NCBI GenBank assembly: GCA_947579605.1
Contig: OX388318.1
Coordinates: forward strand, 12,152,001 to 12,216,000
DNA: 64,000 nucleotides
Origin: Athripsodes cinereus
Taxonomy: Eukaryota; Arthropoda; Insecta; Trichoptera; Leptoceridae
Direction: 5' to 3'
Shown here: positions 22,753-34,171 of the stretch, piece after piece
How positions within the stretch are numbered: the first letter of the stretch is position 1
How the letters are laid out: each line of letters opens with the position of its first letter
The notes under the pieces: generated by a model
Told to the model about the DNA's origin: nothing
What the model saw: the letters and a program-made list of their open reading frames with translations, nothing else
Databases searched by the model: none
Made by a program: the position numbers and the translations under genes

Positions 22753-23880
22753 TTTGTTTCTATTCGCCCCCGTGCTCGTTTGGCTAAATTCAACAATATT
22801 ATTATTATCACTATACTAGCATACAGCTTACTGAACTTAAAAGTTTATTCATTAAATTATTCTATTATACCTAGTTAAATATATCAAAAACGGAATTTAA
22901 ATGGATAATTAAGTCTTTAAAATTTTGTACTGCGAATTCGTGAATATTTTCAATTTTAAAGACCCTGACTGACGTTATTCAAGAATATTGATCTTTAAAG
23001 AATCATCTATTTACACTCAATTATATATTTTACTCATCACTTCATCGCTGAATCTGACGACATGGTCCTTGCGTGCCAATTTTTTTTCGCTAACGATCAA
23101 TACAGAGATCCATATTCCAATTAATAACGGCCAAAATATTTTTCACCATAACTTTTACGTAATAATATTTTTGAAAGTTGTCTATTAAATAGTTTTCCAT
23201 TTAAAATTCAAGCTCATTATTGAAATTTTAAAAGCTCCGTATACTTTGTATATTGGACAACAAATGGTAGAGTTACTATTTGGTTGCACAAACACCCAAT
23301 TGTGACGATTTTCTTCCTCTATGGCATCCCAGCAAGTGGTAGGTTTTTGATAAATATAAAAATATTAATAATGTCGAAACCCGGAGAGATATTATAGAGA
23401 CCCCGGGCCAATAAGCTTCGCCACAAATCATACGGCGGAATTCCTAAGTTCGCACTTCCTTCAGGATATGACCGACTGTGAGGTTATAATAATATGTTGG
23501 CGTGGAAACACGGGAAGGGATCTTGGAGAAGGGTGAAGAGGAATACAGAGTGTTTTATTGGATGCCTTAAAAAATAGCATTTAAATTATTCATAATAATG
23601 ACATAGTTCTGAAATTTATCGAAGTGACTGACAATGAATTTCACATCGCATTTTGTTTCGTAAGTTTCGGTATCGCATAGCAAGAACGTCTTTTCTATTA
23701 ATTAGATGCAGTAAATCTGTTCAAGATCAATATTTTTTCTAAAAAACATTAACAACATTATGCATAAAATCCCCCCTTTCCAATCTAAATTCCCTATTAC
23801 GTTGTGGGTGTGTGTCAAATATTATTTTAAATTTTCTTTTTGGTATGTACCTACTATTGATAGTATTATACCTATATAGG
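22753..23880. other. Non-coding, with an unidentified GC-rich block
   Basis: 23370-23560 is GC-richer (ACCCCGGGCCAATAAGCTTC, CATACGGCGGAATTCC) than its flanks and probably belongs to a dispersed repeat, but no relative was found in this window. Confidence 0.4.
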
Positions 23881-23882
23881 TA

Positions 23883-24065
23883 TCTTCTTCTTCTTCATGT
23901 GTCTTGCCGGGTCCCCCCGACGTTGACGACCATTTGGAGAAAACTTCCCTGTTCTGGGCGGGGCGAATCAGCTCCTCCACGGTTCTGACACCGGTCCACT
24001 ATCGAATATTTCGAAGCTAGGAGAGCTGTCTTCTGCCGATCCCTCTGCGGCCCTCGATATATAGG
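23883..24065 (-). pseudogene. LINE C C-terminal end
   Basis: The minus strand reads IEGRRGIGRRQLSWLRNIR, WTGVRTVEELIRPAQNRE and VFSKW, ending in a GAAGAAGAAGA tail. IEGRRG-x-GR-x-x-SWLRN followed by WTG and an AQNRE-x-F motif is a widespread LINE ORF2 ending. Related ends at 24960-25215, 48655-48712 and 62695-62960. One in-frame stop and a frameshift near the end. Confidence 0.75.
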
Positions 24066-24925
24066 TATATTTGTTTAAACTGAATATATGTCGATATGTC
24101 GTGATTAGATAAAAGAAATCACTTTATAGTGATAATCTCGCCACTGCACATCACCCTAGTATTTTAAACTTTGTTATCATTGTTACATAATGATGATGTA
24201 CAAAAAGAATAAATAAATAAGTTGATAAATAAATAAATGAAATCCAGAACTCGTGAAGATGTTTTAGTGAAATGTTCCCACTTATTCGCATTTCAAAACA
24301 ATATTTTTTACTTATATTAAAAACCAAGAGACAGTCGATCTATACAAAATAAATATTTGCAAGTAGGGATTTTATTTCCACCCTGAATAGTACGATGCTA
24401 GAAATGAATGTATAGAGACGATTCCCCGCCAACTATCATAATAAGAAGAATATGACTAGGACGGGACGAAATATTATCGCAATGTGTCGTTTATGTATGA
24501 AAATATGACAGCTTTTGTAAAGGTATAAAATATCGCTTACAAAAATAAATAGAACTAAGGGAAAAATACTACAATCTTGCTAAGAGAATCTCAAAGAATC
24601 ATAATATGTTGATTTTACTTCTATAAGAAACTATTATTATGTAATTCCAGGTATCTGACAACCTGTTTTGAACTCTTGTTTCCGATATCCTAGGTTCAAA
24701 CTTCTCCGCTTGCCTGAGATATCCATATCAGTTCATGAAAAACGTTTTTGGATAAATCACCCTGAAATTATCTGTAAATAAAATAACTAGTTCACTACTC
24801 GTAATTCATGAGTTGCGAGTTTGAGTTCATAATTATACATTGGGAACATTATACTTTTGAAGAAGGTACCTATTTCATTCATGCTAATTTTACAACTACA
24901 TATGCAGTAGATAAAAGGTTTCATA
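24066..24925. other. AT-rich non-coding stretch
   Basis: Nothing recognised. Confidence 0.6.
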
Positions 24926-24929
24926 AAAC

Positions 24930-25215
24930 TTCCTCAGTTGATGGATCGTAACGGTGCAAGAGATGAAGTTGGTGAATATTGTCTATGGACATTTAAAGCC
25001 ATATCCTCCCCCTTATATTGGAAGGCAAGATAGAGGGAAGACGGGGAGTTGGCAGAAAGCAAATTTCCCGGCTGCGCAACATTAATGAAAGTAGACCGGA
25101 ATGAGGACAATGGATGACCTGTTGAGAGCAGTACAGAACAAGGAGGTTTTCGCCGGAGTGATCGCCAAAGTCGGGGGGACCTGACATGGCACAGAAAGAA
25201 GAAGAAGAAAGGCAA
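24930..25215 (+). pseudogene. LINE C C-terminal end
   Basis: Reads HLKPYPPLILEGKIEGRRGV, then GRKQISRLRNI, and, after a shift, MDDLLRAVQNKEVFAGVIAK and a GAAGAAGAAGAA tail. Same lineage as 23883-24065. It lost a few bases around 25090, which breaks the frame. The minus-strand 93-codon frame over it is a shadow. Confidence 0.75.
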
Positions 25216-26190
25216 TTATTAATAAGTGTTGGGTGCCTTTCTCAGATCTTCTCATCGGATATGTTGTTGAAATTTGAAAACCCGATTCTCCAATTAAGGT
25301 TATTTGAAGAGTATCTACACGTTACGACTTGTACACATACCGTAACAAACCAAATATTATAAATCTTATACCTTTTAGGCAAAAATCCATTGATTTCATA
25401 TAATGAACACCTGATATTATTCTTGTTATTATTTTGTTTGTCACTGTATTTATTGCAATATGCATGGCAAATAGCAAGCAATAATATGCGTAATAACAAA
25501 ACGAGGTATGTCATGCAAAATGGTGACATCCCCCTTACATTCCTTAGGGTGAAAATGCTACGTTGGGAAGTCATAATTCATATGCCTACTACATACTGCT
25601 GAAATGAAATGATCCTACATTTAGCTACATACTTATCTTAGTACTTACTTACAATGTATAGGGATGTGTATATATGTACAAATAGCATGACGGAGGGTAA
25701 AATAAAATGACGATTGGTAGGTAGTTTTCGATCGTTGTTGATGAGTTACTGTGTACCTATTTTCAATATTTGTCAGCCCTTATACCCAAATGAAACTATC
25801 AATGTTTTGTCATCTAAATCAATCACTCCTATTTGTAATCTTTATTAACATTTTCGCAATACAGTTTTGGAGTTTGCATTTCTCATTTTCAAATTCTTCA
25901 TTTTTTCTATTGGAACAGTTGATTGCCTAGAGATATTTTGTGTATATTACATACATGTCAATATATGCGTCCCAATTACTCGCTTCTTTATTCTGCTTTT
26001 TCAAGTTTTTCATCGAGAATTATACATTGGTTTCATTCGTGCCACTCAATTATTGACGTGTCTGAAGAAGACAATGTTTCATAATTTATTGACGCACAAT
26101 ATCCTTCAATAAACGTCCTTTTGACGGATGTAAGAGTCGTTGATTGTTTAGAGTTTGACAATGAATTACTATTATTGATAAATACAGTAA
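25216..26190. other. AT-rich, overlapping chance frames
   Basis: Two opposite frames overlap at 25242-25602 and an 81-codon frame lies at 25867-26112. None shows a domain or a coding-like composition. Confidence 0.5.
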
Positions 26191-26194
26191 AAGT

Positions 26195-26535
26195 TAAAAA
26201 AGAATTTGGTCCACGTGATCAAACCACGTGGTTCTTGGCCGTCCGTGCTTCCTCACACCCCTTCTTTCAGATAAATACATCCTCTTCGTCATCCTTTCAT
26301 CTTGCATTCGCTCAACATGTCCAAACCATCTCAACTTGTTTGAACATTAAGACTAAATCGTCTGCATACATCAAAGCATTCACTCGATTTCCATTAAGTT
26401 CAACACCTACATTCATCCCTTTCAGAGGTCGCATGCAGAAGTCAAAAAATAGATTGAATAGCCACGGAGACATAATACAACCTTGCTTCACTCCTTTTGT
26501 GAGGGTAAACCACTCCGAGAGGGTACAAAATACAC
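26195..26535 (-). pseudogene. LINE G reverse transcriptase remnant with internal deletion
   Basis: The minus strand reads GVKQGCIMSPWLFNLFFDFC (RT motif 4), then a segment ending ALMYADDLVLMF (catalytic YADD), and then runs straight into LRWFGHVERMQDERMTKRMY (frame-shifted) and GVRKHGRPRTTW, the C-terminal end. In intact relatives some hundreds of bases of thumb and linker separate YADD from the RWFGHVERM motif, so a deletion has joined them near 26330. The plus-strand 143-codon frame here is a shadow. Confidence 0.75.
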
Positions 26536-26539
26536 GTCA

Positions 26540-28515
26540 ACTTAATCAATAGTATTAAATAGTAAATCAAACTAATTTTCAGTGGAAAATTACCACACTA
26601 TAATTGTATGCTTATTTTTTTTTTGTATTTGTAACAGATTGATCGTCTCTCTTATGCATTATTATAAACGAATTTGTATTATGTATGAATGTATTGGTTA
26701 ATTTAATCAGAAATCTTTGAAATTGTAACAAGCTTATGAATCTAATGAAAAATCCAATAAAATAAAATGCGCTTACACATTAGGTGTATACATAACGGTG
26801 AATTATCAATTATAAAAATGTATGACATTATGTATTGGATTTTGTTGCGATTGACGTATTTTGTAAAGACGGTCCCATATTTGGAAAAAAGTCAATCTCG
26901 GGAACACATCATGTGAGTAAGCTTCCTCCATTTAGAATGCTTTTGTATATACTTTTTTTGTAATTTTCTTTGTACTCCGAGCCCTTTCATATCATCTTAT
27001 CATCTTGTGGGGTTGGCTGGGAAGACAAAAATCACATTACTTAAAAACTGTTTTTTTTTGTCACTTATATATTATCTTCATACAATTCATATGAAAAAAA
27101 AAATATCGAACCTCGGAAATTTAAACATGTAATCTCGAAAATCTTTTCAATTTGTTCGATTCGGAATTTTCATTTATAAAAAGTGAATATATTACATTTA
27201 TGTACAAACATATCGCATTGATAAAAAATGTTCAGCTTCAAAATGACAAAAAAATCGCCGATATTTTTCATTCACTTTTTATGCGTTAAAAAGTAGTAAA
27301 AAAACTAGTATCGATTGAAATACTTGTGTGAAAAAAGTTTGGTCATATCCTGAAATCTAGAACCCACTTGATTAAATTTCAAAAAAATAAATAAACCAGT
27401 TAGAAAAAATATAATAATATATTTGAAAATTTTCAATACTTACAAAGAGAGATTTTTTAATCAAAATGTTGTCATAAAACAGACTACTCTGTATACTGAA
27501 GGAGTCGGAATATTATAAGGGATACCTACCCCTAATTTGAAAAAGTTTAATTTATTCGAAGCATTTAAGTTTTCAAAAAAAAATATCAATTAGAAAGTTG
27601 ACTTGTTATCAGAAATGCCGAAAAATATCTGAAAATTATTCGTCTACAACGAAATGAAGTTAATCCAAAAGGATGCCAAAAAACGGATTTATCTGGACAG
27701 TAAATTATCAAAATCACTGTGGGTTTCAGTCACTGTATTACTTGTGTAATTAAATTTGATTTGTATTAGTATAAAAGTTATGGTACCATTGTGCATTCGC
27801 TCTTTTCCTTACAATTTTATGACTAAGGTCAGCATTATTTCATTTCCCCGATGTTCTTCCTTTCCTTTCCCAGACCCTTCTCATGGGTGGGGTAAAATGA
27901 AAATGGCCGAGAAATCATCTTTACCGTCTCTTAAGCGATACAAACGCAAACCGAAAATTGAATATATGAGTGGATTTGTAAGGAACCTGAACCACAATTT
28001 ACAACATGAGATAAATTAAATGAGAAAAACTTTTCCTTTCTCTCATTTTTCTTTTCTTTCTTTCACACAGAAGCCAACATACAATAAAGAATGCGGCACA
28101 GGAGTTTGGAATGAACATGTTCGGAAACGGAATCTGTGTATCTCTTTTATAACTATAATACAATTATTTGTAGATCCAAACTTTACTCTTACATTAATTC
28201 TTTAATTTTATCATAAAAATTATATAATTTTTTTTAAATCCATAATTCTTTGTATGTTTGTTTCATTTAGACTGTGATAATTCGTGAAGTTTCCTTAAAT
28301 AAATAGCAAGGTTTTTACTCATTTCTGATTTTTATGAGTCCTGTAAAAGACAGATTAGTTTTTGTGAAACTTCAAATGTGAAGCCTATTTATCGAATAAA
28401 AGGGCGCGTCATTCATTTATTCTTTATTAATTTATTTTATTCTACGCTGCACATTGGTAACAATACGTCCAATCAATACAAAGTATCATAAAAATACCAG
28501 TTATACAATTCAATC
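26540..28515. other. AT-rich stretch, no supported gene
   Basis: Two short plus frames (27756-28019 and 28020-28205) lack recognisable domains. Otherwise A/T runs only. Confidence 0.5.
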
Positions 28516-28518
28516 TAC

Positions 28519-28575
28519 AGAGGTTGAGTTTATCGCTAGAATGCGATGTCTTCCAACTAACCCGGTTATTAAAAT
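28519..28575 (+). repeat. Module L repeat
   Basis: GTTGAGTTTATCGCTAGAAT, GCGATGTCTTCCAACTAACC and CGGTTATT match module L at 20086 and 32667. Confidence 0.55.
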
Positions 28576-28579
28576 TAAA

Positions 28580-29695
28580 ATTCAAGAATATCTTCATGGA
28601 TATCTTACTTGTTGCATAAAAAATAACCCAATTAATTGCTATAAAGTTTGGCGGTCTGACATAGAAAGGTGAATGATAAGGATTGTCTTTTCAAAAATTA
28701 AATTCTCTTTTAATATCGTTAGAAATAAAATCTATTCGTGAAAGAAAATTTTTCAATCACGTACAAGCTTTCAGATTCAGTGCAGGTTACACTTCAATAT
28801 TTTCACTTTCATTTAACTTTCTCCTATTTTGATCTACTCTCTGGTCCATTTTATACGGTCGATTGTTTTGGAGCTTATTCTTTCGTATCGTTTTCAATTT
28901 CTCTTTATTTTTTCTCTATCCACTATTTATATACGTACATTCCCTACATACAGCAAGAGGCTAAGAGAGGGAGAGAGAGACTTGCCATGGCTTGTATTAT
29001 TTTATTCGCGTCACGTTTCTGGGAAACCTATTGATAGGAGAACACTTCGACATCCGTCTGACAGTTCGTTAGATCAAAATAATATCAACTCCGTGTTTTT
29101 TATTCATCAAATAAACTCCCTTTAGTACTCTTCGAATAATATGATACCATAATAGGATTAAACTTCTAATTAAAAACATTAACATACATAATTAAATCAT
29201 CGCTGTATTTAATCGTCTCTATCCTTTAAATGTCATGTATCACACTACGTCTCAACATCGGTATTCGTAGAGTTCCTTATTAGTAGCATAGGATTGATCG
29301 TATACAAGCGAGTATATATCTACCAATATTTGATTGGTTTAGATTACTATTTTAATGGTTTTATACTAAAAAATTATCGTTACCTCGGTTTCATCTTTTT
29401 TTAAGACAAATCTAACTGAAGATCTTCAGGCCCCTAATACCAACATGCTACCCGCAGTCAAGTTTTTTTTAGAATTTCAAATGTCATTTTAATGATTTAT
29501 ATTTTAACTTGTTGTCTTGTATTGTGTAAATGAATAAATTTTAATATTATAAAAAAAGATAGAATGTAATTAATCTTACGCTCTTTTCTGCATGTTTTTA
29601 GGAATTGTCCTATAAAATTCCCTGGTATTCATAAAAATATTTCTCATTGGTTAGTTGGAAGATATTGTGCATCTCCAATAAATTCGCTCATTGCA
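28580..29695. other. AT-rich stretch, overlapping short frames
   Basis: Two overlapping 98-codon plus frames (28738-29125) are mutually exclusive and neither resembles a known protein. A GAGAGGGAGAGAGAGA run lies near 28970. Confidence 0.45.
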
Positions 29696-29699
29696 CGAA

Positions 29700-29945
29700 A
29701 TTATTGATTCGGTAGGTAAGTACTTGGTGGAAGTTCATGTTAAATTGATAGAAATAAAACAATTATAATATTAAGACTTCCGCAGTGATTTTATTAATCA
29801 CGCGCCAGCTTTCAAGAGGCTACCACTGAGCTTTGATATTAGCTTACTTTTGTTACCTACCAACTTTTGTTGTCTTTACTTCTTTTGTTTTAAATTTCGT
29901 TAGCCTGATGATGAGAGCGTTAGACTGTGAAAGTAGATACTAAAT
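29700..29945 (-). repeat. Module K repeat, long copy
   Basis: The plus strand shows ACTTGGTGGAAGTTCATGTT, AATAAAACAATTATAAT, TTATTAATCACGCGCCAGCT and TTCAAGAGGC, then, about 90 bp on, GCCTGATGATGAGAGCG and CTGTGAAAG. This is the inverse of 20395-20530 and extends further in the direction of the element's interior. GTGTCGGTTTTTAGGTAGTA just beyond (29970-29995) recurs at 60540-60570, suggesting more of the element there. Confidence 0.55.
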
Positions 29946-30109
29946 ATTTATATTTAATTTTTAGTCTCTGTGTCGGTTTTTAGGTAGTAGAGTTCCATAA
30001 TGAAATGAAAACAAACGTTTTTTCATCTTTGTATATAGGTTCCAAATTAAAGGGCATTGACAATGAAAAATATTTGTTTTTATCACTTCATGTTCAACAT
30101 TTATTAATA

Positions 30110-30225
30110 TTCTTTTTCTTCCAAGTCGGTCCCTCATTGCTGAGGATCGTGACCACCATGACCCCGACCAAGCGACAAGCTCCTCCACCGTGCCCTGTCC
30201 TCCACCTGTCTAAACGCCTCACACA
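30110..30225 (-). pseudogene. LINE D C-terminal end
   Basis: The minus strand reads RQVEDRARWRSLSLGRGHGG and HDPQQ, then a stop and a GAAGAAAAAGAA tail. It matches 31745-31862 and 12660-12850. It is in opposite orientation to the copy 1.6 kb downstream. Confidence 0.7.
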
Positions 30226-30259
30226 TTTACCCCCTGCAGCATCTCTCACATGATCTGAC

Positions 30260-31330
30260 CTTCTTATATAATATTATAAGTTTATTGAAAATATTACGTA
30301 CTATTTTTTGCTACTATACTGAATTATTTGACTGTTATTATGCAATCATCAAATTATTTTAGCCACAAAGTTATTGTCGTTGAGAAATAATGATGACTAA
30401 TTGAACAAATACTCCAAAAATGAAAGCAATTCAAAATGGTTTTATTGTGTAACTAGGATAATTGAGTGAAAATTCGTGTACTCAGCATACTTTTTATATA
30501 CATATTTGCGTATTATTAATAAAATTCCTATTAACTTTTGATTACAATAGAATCAATTCAATTAAGGTAATAAGAAGATTACTGTGGTAACAATATCTAT
30601 AAAATATAATACAATTTATATTATGTATTGTGAAAAACGGTCTTGAATAATTGAATCAAATAATTGAGAGAAAATAAATGTATAAAATGCTTACATTTCC
30701 TCCCAAATCCCTTGTTCAATCAAACACCATTATTATATATTTGGAAAAATCTTCATTTCCCTGAACGCATTGCGGAGGGAAGATGTTTTATTATATTTTT
30801 ATACCGGAAATTCAACAAAGAATCTATTTCCTATACGCATCCTTAAATGGATTAGGACAGCATACGAAATGTATTAAGTATTACGAACTAGCATTAGCTT
30901 TCTAAGACTCTATGAATTTGTACGGATCAATATCTTGTATGAGATTTCCACAGTACCTACTTCATATTGTATTTCTTATACATCTACATGTTAGTAAAGA
31001 AACATTGTTTAATTACATTCCATGTAAGTCTCATGTTATGCTAATATTTTTCTCTTTCTTGGACCATTATTTTATCCATCCTTGAACCAAGTCTCCTTTG
31101 GTATTCCTTAACTTTTTAAAGTTAGCATACTGCATTCAAGTTACTTCTACCGAACGCCCTATATCGTCTGGCCATCCAGATTTTGTAATATCTCCACCTT
31201 TAAACCCGCCAACATTAGTTCGACAATTTAATTTAGTAAAAAATAAAAAAAATATGCTTTTTTTCATTTTCATCACTCAAGAAATTCATCTGTTAAACCT
31301 AACACTGAAACTGAATATTAAATTTCGGGT
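30260..31330. other. AT-rich non-coding stretch
   Basis: No gene is supported; a 130-codon plus frame (31098-31490) runs into the antisense of the LINE H tail and is not credible. Confidence 0.5.
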
Positions 31331-31339
31331 TAATATAGC

Positions 31340-31465
31340 TATGCCACTACTTCTTTTTCTTCGCCCTCGCCTTTATCCCATTTACTTGGGATCGGCTCTC
31401 CTAGTCCTCATCTTCCAAGTTTTGCGGTCCCCTGCATCCTCCGCGCGCAACTTTGCCTCTACTAT
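31340..31465 (-). pseudogene. LINE H C-terminal end
   Basis: The minus strand reads VEAKLRAEDAGDRKTWKMRT, RRADPK and stop, then GGGCGAAGAAAAAGAAG. The motif (A-x-DR-x-x-W-x-x-x-TRRADP, stop, GAA-rich tail) is that of a LINE ORF2 end distinct from C and D. Short but clear in order. Confidence 0.55.
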
Positions 31466-31644
31466 GCCACTACTCACTGTAAAAAATTAACAATAGACAA
31501 ACACTTGCCGTTTGCAACATATGTAAATAAGTTTTCAACATATAAACACATATCATATGTTTTAAGTAGGTACCTATGTTTTTATAATGTTAATGTGCTT
31601 CGAAGGCTGTTTTGGCCGTATATTGTGTTAAAAAACATTTCAAT

Positions 31645-31735
31645 GCCAGGTGCCGGCAAACTCCCCTTTCACAACACAAGCTTTTAGTAGCTTACTGTGA
31701 AAGGTTATAAGGTTGTATTTGAGTTTATATATATG
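31645..31735 (+). mobile_element. S2 tRNA-derived SINE, 3' fragment
   Basis: CCAGGTGCCGGCAAACTCCC, CTTTCACAACACAAGCTTTT, GCTTACTGTGAAAGGTTATA and GTTGTATTTGAGTTT match S2 downstream of its B box; the tRNA-like head is absent. Confidence 0.75.
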
Positions 31736-31744
31736 CAAATAAAT

Positions 31745-31862
31745 TTTAATGATTTATAAATAAGGCGGAGGACAGGGCGCGGTGGAGGAGCTTGTCGCTT
31801 GGTTGGGGTCACAGTAGTAATGATCCTCAGCATTGAGAGACCGACTTGGAAGGGGAAGAAGA
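31745..31862 (+). pseudogene. LINE D C-terminal end
   Basis: Reads KAEDRARWRSLSLGWGHSSN and DPQH, then a stop, ETDLEGEEE in the read-through and a GAAGAAG tail. It directly follows the S2 fragment. Confidence 0.7.
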
Positions 31863-32433
31863 ATAAATATTTTTTTAACATATACATATAAATTGTCTAC
31901 ACATTTTTGTGAGTATAAATCTATTATATTCAGCTGTGAAAATGTGCAATTCGATTAACACCTTGAAATGATTTCAGGTGTTATTTCATTTTCGTTTTAT
32001 TATACTAAAAATCTCTTCTCGTATAAGGAAATCAAAGTTGGATGCGTAAATGTACATTATAATGACATATTGCGATTCAATGTGTAGGTATAATCGAACT
32101 GCATAAAATGAAAACGTGGAAGTTCAAATACACAAGTCTTTCTTCAAAAACTGAGTACGCATTAAATAATTTACATAAAAGAAAAAATAAAGTATAAAAT
32201 TTTGACTACGACGGTTTCAGGAGAGGGCTGAAGACGTATTTGTTCATAAGGTTTTACTCATGACACAACAGTTACTCTTATCTTATTTTGAATTTTTGAG
32301 CAAGTCTGAATGTCTACTGAACAAACACTGGTTATTATCTATTATAATTTTTTTTTATTTATTTATTCTTTACTGTTCATTCATTGATTACAAGCAAATT
32401 CACACAAAAATACATTTAAAACAAATACAATCA

Positions 32434-32649
32434 CTACTATACTACTATACCATCACGGCACATCCCACAAGTGGGGTAGCCAGCAGACCAGCAAATCAAG
32501 ACATTCAGGATGGGTGGCAAACCTCATCGCTGAATTTAAGATGTAAAGTGTCTTATTTCTTCGAACACCTGCCTTTTACAGGACACTCGAAAACTTACGG
32601 ATAAGAGTGGGAGACCAATTCTTTACCGGGTACTCCACGGGATGAAATC
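32434..32649 (-). mobile_element. S1 short retroposon, full-length with 9-bp target duplication
   Basis: On the minus strand it runs from ATCCCGTGGAGTACCCGG to the GTGATGGTATAG tail. ATACAATCA flanks both sides (32425-32433 and 32650-32658). It lacks about 35 bp of the middle (the TTGGCACAGAGA-GACAGC part), so it is a shorter variant. Confidence 0.8.
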
Positions 32650-32666
32650 ATACAATCAATATACAG

Positions 32667-32803
32667 ATGGCGAGTTTATCGCAGAGGCGCGATTTCTTCC
32701 AACTAACCCAATTATTGATGCTATGTAATTTAAAGAATGTGGGGTTAATTAGGAGTTTACGACTCCTGAGATATCCGGGTAGAGGTGGGTGCCTCTTCAA
32801 TAG
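32667..32803 (+). repeat. Modules L and P joined
   Basis: GGCGAGTTTATCGCAGAGGC and CTTCCAACTAACCCAATTAT (module L) lead within 20 bp into TTAATTAGGAGTTTACGACT, CCTGAGATATCCGGG and GAGGTGGGTGCCTCTTCAAT (module P). This copy shows that L and P are parts of one element. Confidence 0.6.
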
Positions 32804-33240
32804 GTGATATAAATAAACTCACAATATATTTTCACATCACTATTTTTTTGGCTACATACAATACAATATATTAGTAAGAACGTTAAACGCATAAAATAAG
32901 ACAAAAGTACCTTTAATCTTTTAATCGCATCAACTCACTAAAATAAAATTTTATTAGGTATGAACAGCCTGTAATAAAATACCAAGACATAATGTTATTT
33001 TTTGCATATATAAGTACATACCTAAAAAATAGTGTAGGTACTTAACAATTTAATGTTGTAACAATTATACACATGGTATTAATACATAAAAAGTAAGTAG
33101 TTGAATAAATTCTTACAATTTGTCAAAGGTAATGGGGCATAATAGTAAGAACCTACTTATTCTTTTTACCTTAGTACGTAAACGTATATACAAAAAATAA
33201 GGAAACAAAAGTATATTAGGACAAGACAAACGTATTATCA
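32804..33240. other. AT-rich non-coding stretch
   Basis: Nothing recognised. Confidence 0.6.
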
Positions 33241-33244
33241 TATT

Positions 33245-33423
33245 GGGGGTTATTCTGAAAATACGACCGGTTGCTTGCAAACGATAGTATTGCGTTCCAT
33301 CCAACTTTTTAAACGACAGTCGAATGAGAATGTATTGAAATATACTCGTATGGGTGTCGCATGGCAACCGATAGTATCGAATAAGATGCAATTCGATACT
33401 GTCGTATATTCAGAATAACCCCC
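33245..33423. mobile_element. MITE with 23-bp terminal inverted repeats
   Basis: The left end GGGGGTTATTCTGAAAATAC and the reverse complement of the right end GGGGGTTATTCTGAATATAC pair with one mismatch over 23 bp. ATT precedes and follows the element, a possible 3-bp duplication. Inside, CGATAGTAT occurs in inverted copies. 179 bp, no coding capacity. Confidence 0.75.
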
Positions 33424-33984
33424 ATTGTATACCTATACCTATCGGTTAGTTAGCTTGTATGGTCTTCTTTCTCAAAACTTTATTAAATAAGTACCTAATT
33501 TTTATGAACCAATCGAAAATGACTAAAGTATTAGGTATAAAGGTTATCTTCGAAAAAACCTACAAAAAGACGAAGGTGAAAATTCCCAACATTTAAAACA
33601 GCCATGGCTCTTAGTCTATCACTTTAATTTCATACTTTTGTGATAGGAAACAAACGCCTTCCCATTCAACAATGACATTAGTATGAGAATGGAACTAAAT
33701 GTTATAAATTATGTAGGAGTTGTAATTATAGGAAGGTACATAATTTGAGCCGTTATGGTCAAAGTATTGAAGGTATGTGAAGGTAGGTACTCAGAGTTTG
33801 CCACTAATTAGTTGATCACCATCCCATCAAGGGTCATGGATCTCATCACTCAAACCATTAGCAGTGATATTTTTGTAACTACAACAATTACATTAGATGA
33901 CGAAGAATATTTAGTAATAATAAAACGCATTGGCGTACCCAGAAAGAGGCGGAGGACCCTAACTTACGATATTATAAAATAGTA

Positions 33985-34169
33985 CCCCCTATTCTATATT
34001 GATTCAAACTAAAATAATAACGTTCCTAAATTTAATGACTAAGGTCACTTCAACTAAAATTCGTATCTTATATGATATTTTAGAGTTTATAGAATACCAA
34101 TGTGCACTCACTAAAATTGGAACGTTCCTATTTTAGTGAGTGCATACTAAAAATGAAATAGAATAGGGG
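33985..34169. mobile_element. MITE with CCCCTATTCTAT ends and an internal 42-bp hairpin
   Basis: Both ends carry CCCCTATTCTAT in inverted orientation. TA flanks both sides (33983-33984, 34170-34171), compatible with a Tc1/mariner-type duplication. At 34103-34144 TGCACTCACTAAAATTGGAA faces its own complement around an AACGTT centre, a near-perfect 42-bp palindrome. Left-arm ACTAAAATA and AACGTTCC also pair with it. Confidence 0.6.
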
Positions 34170-34171
34170 TA

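Noticed and set aside
25242..25602. Overlapping opposite frames of 110 and 70 codons
   Set aside because: Mutually antisense, AT-driven composition, no motif in either.
28738..29125. Two overlapping 98-codon plus frames
   Set aside because: They share the same DNA in different frames and neither has domain, start context or splice evidence.
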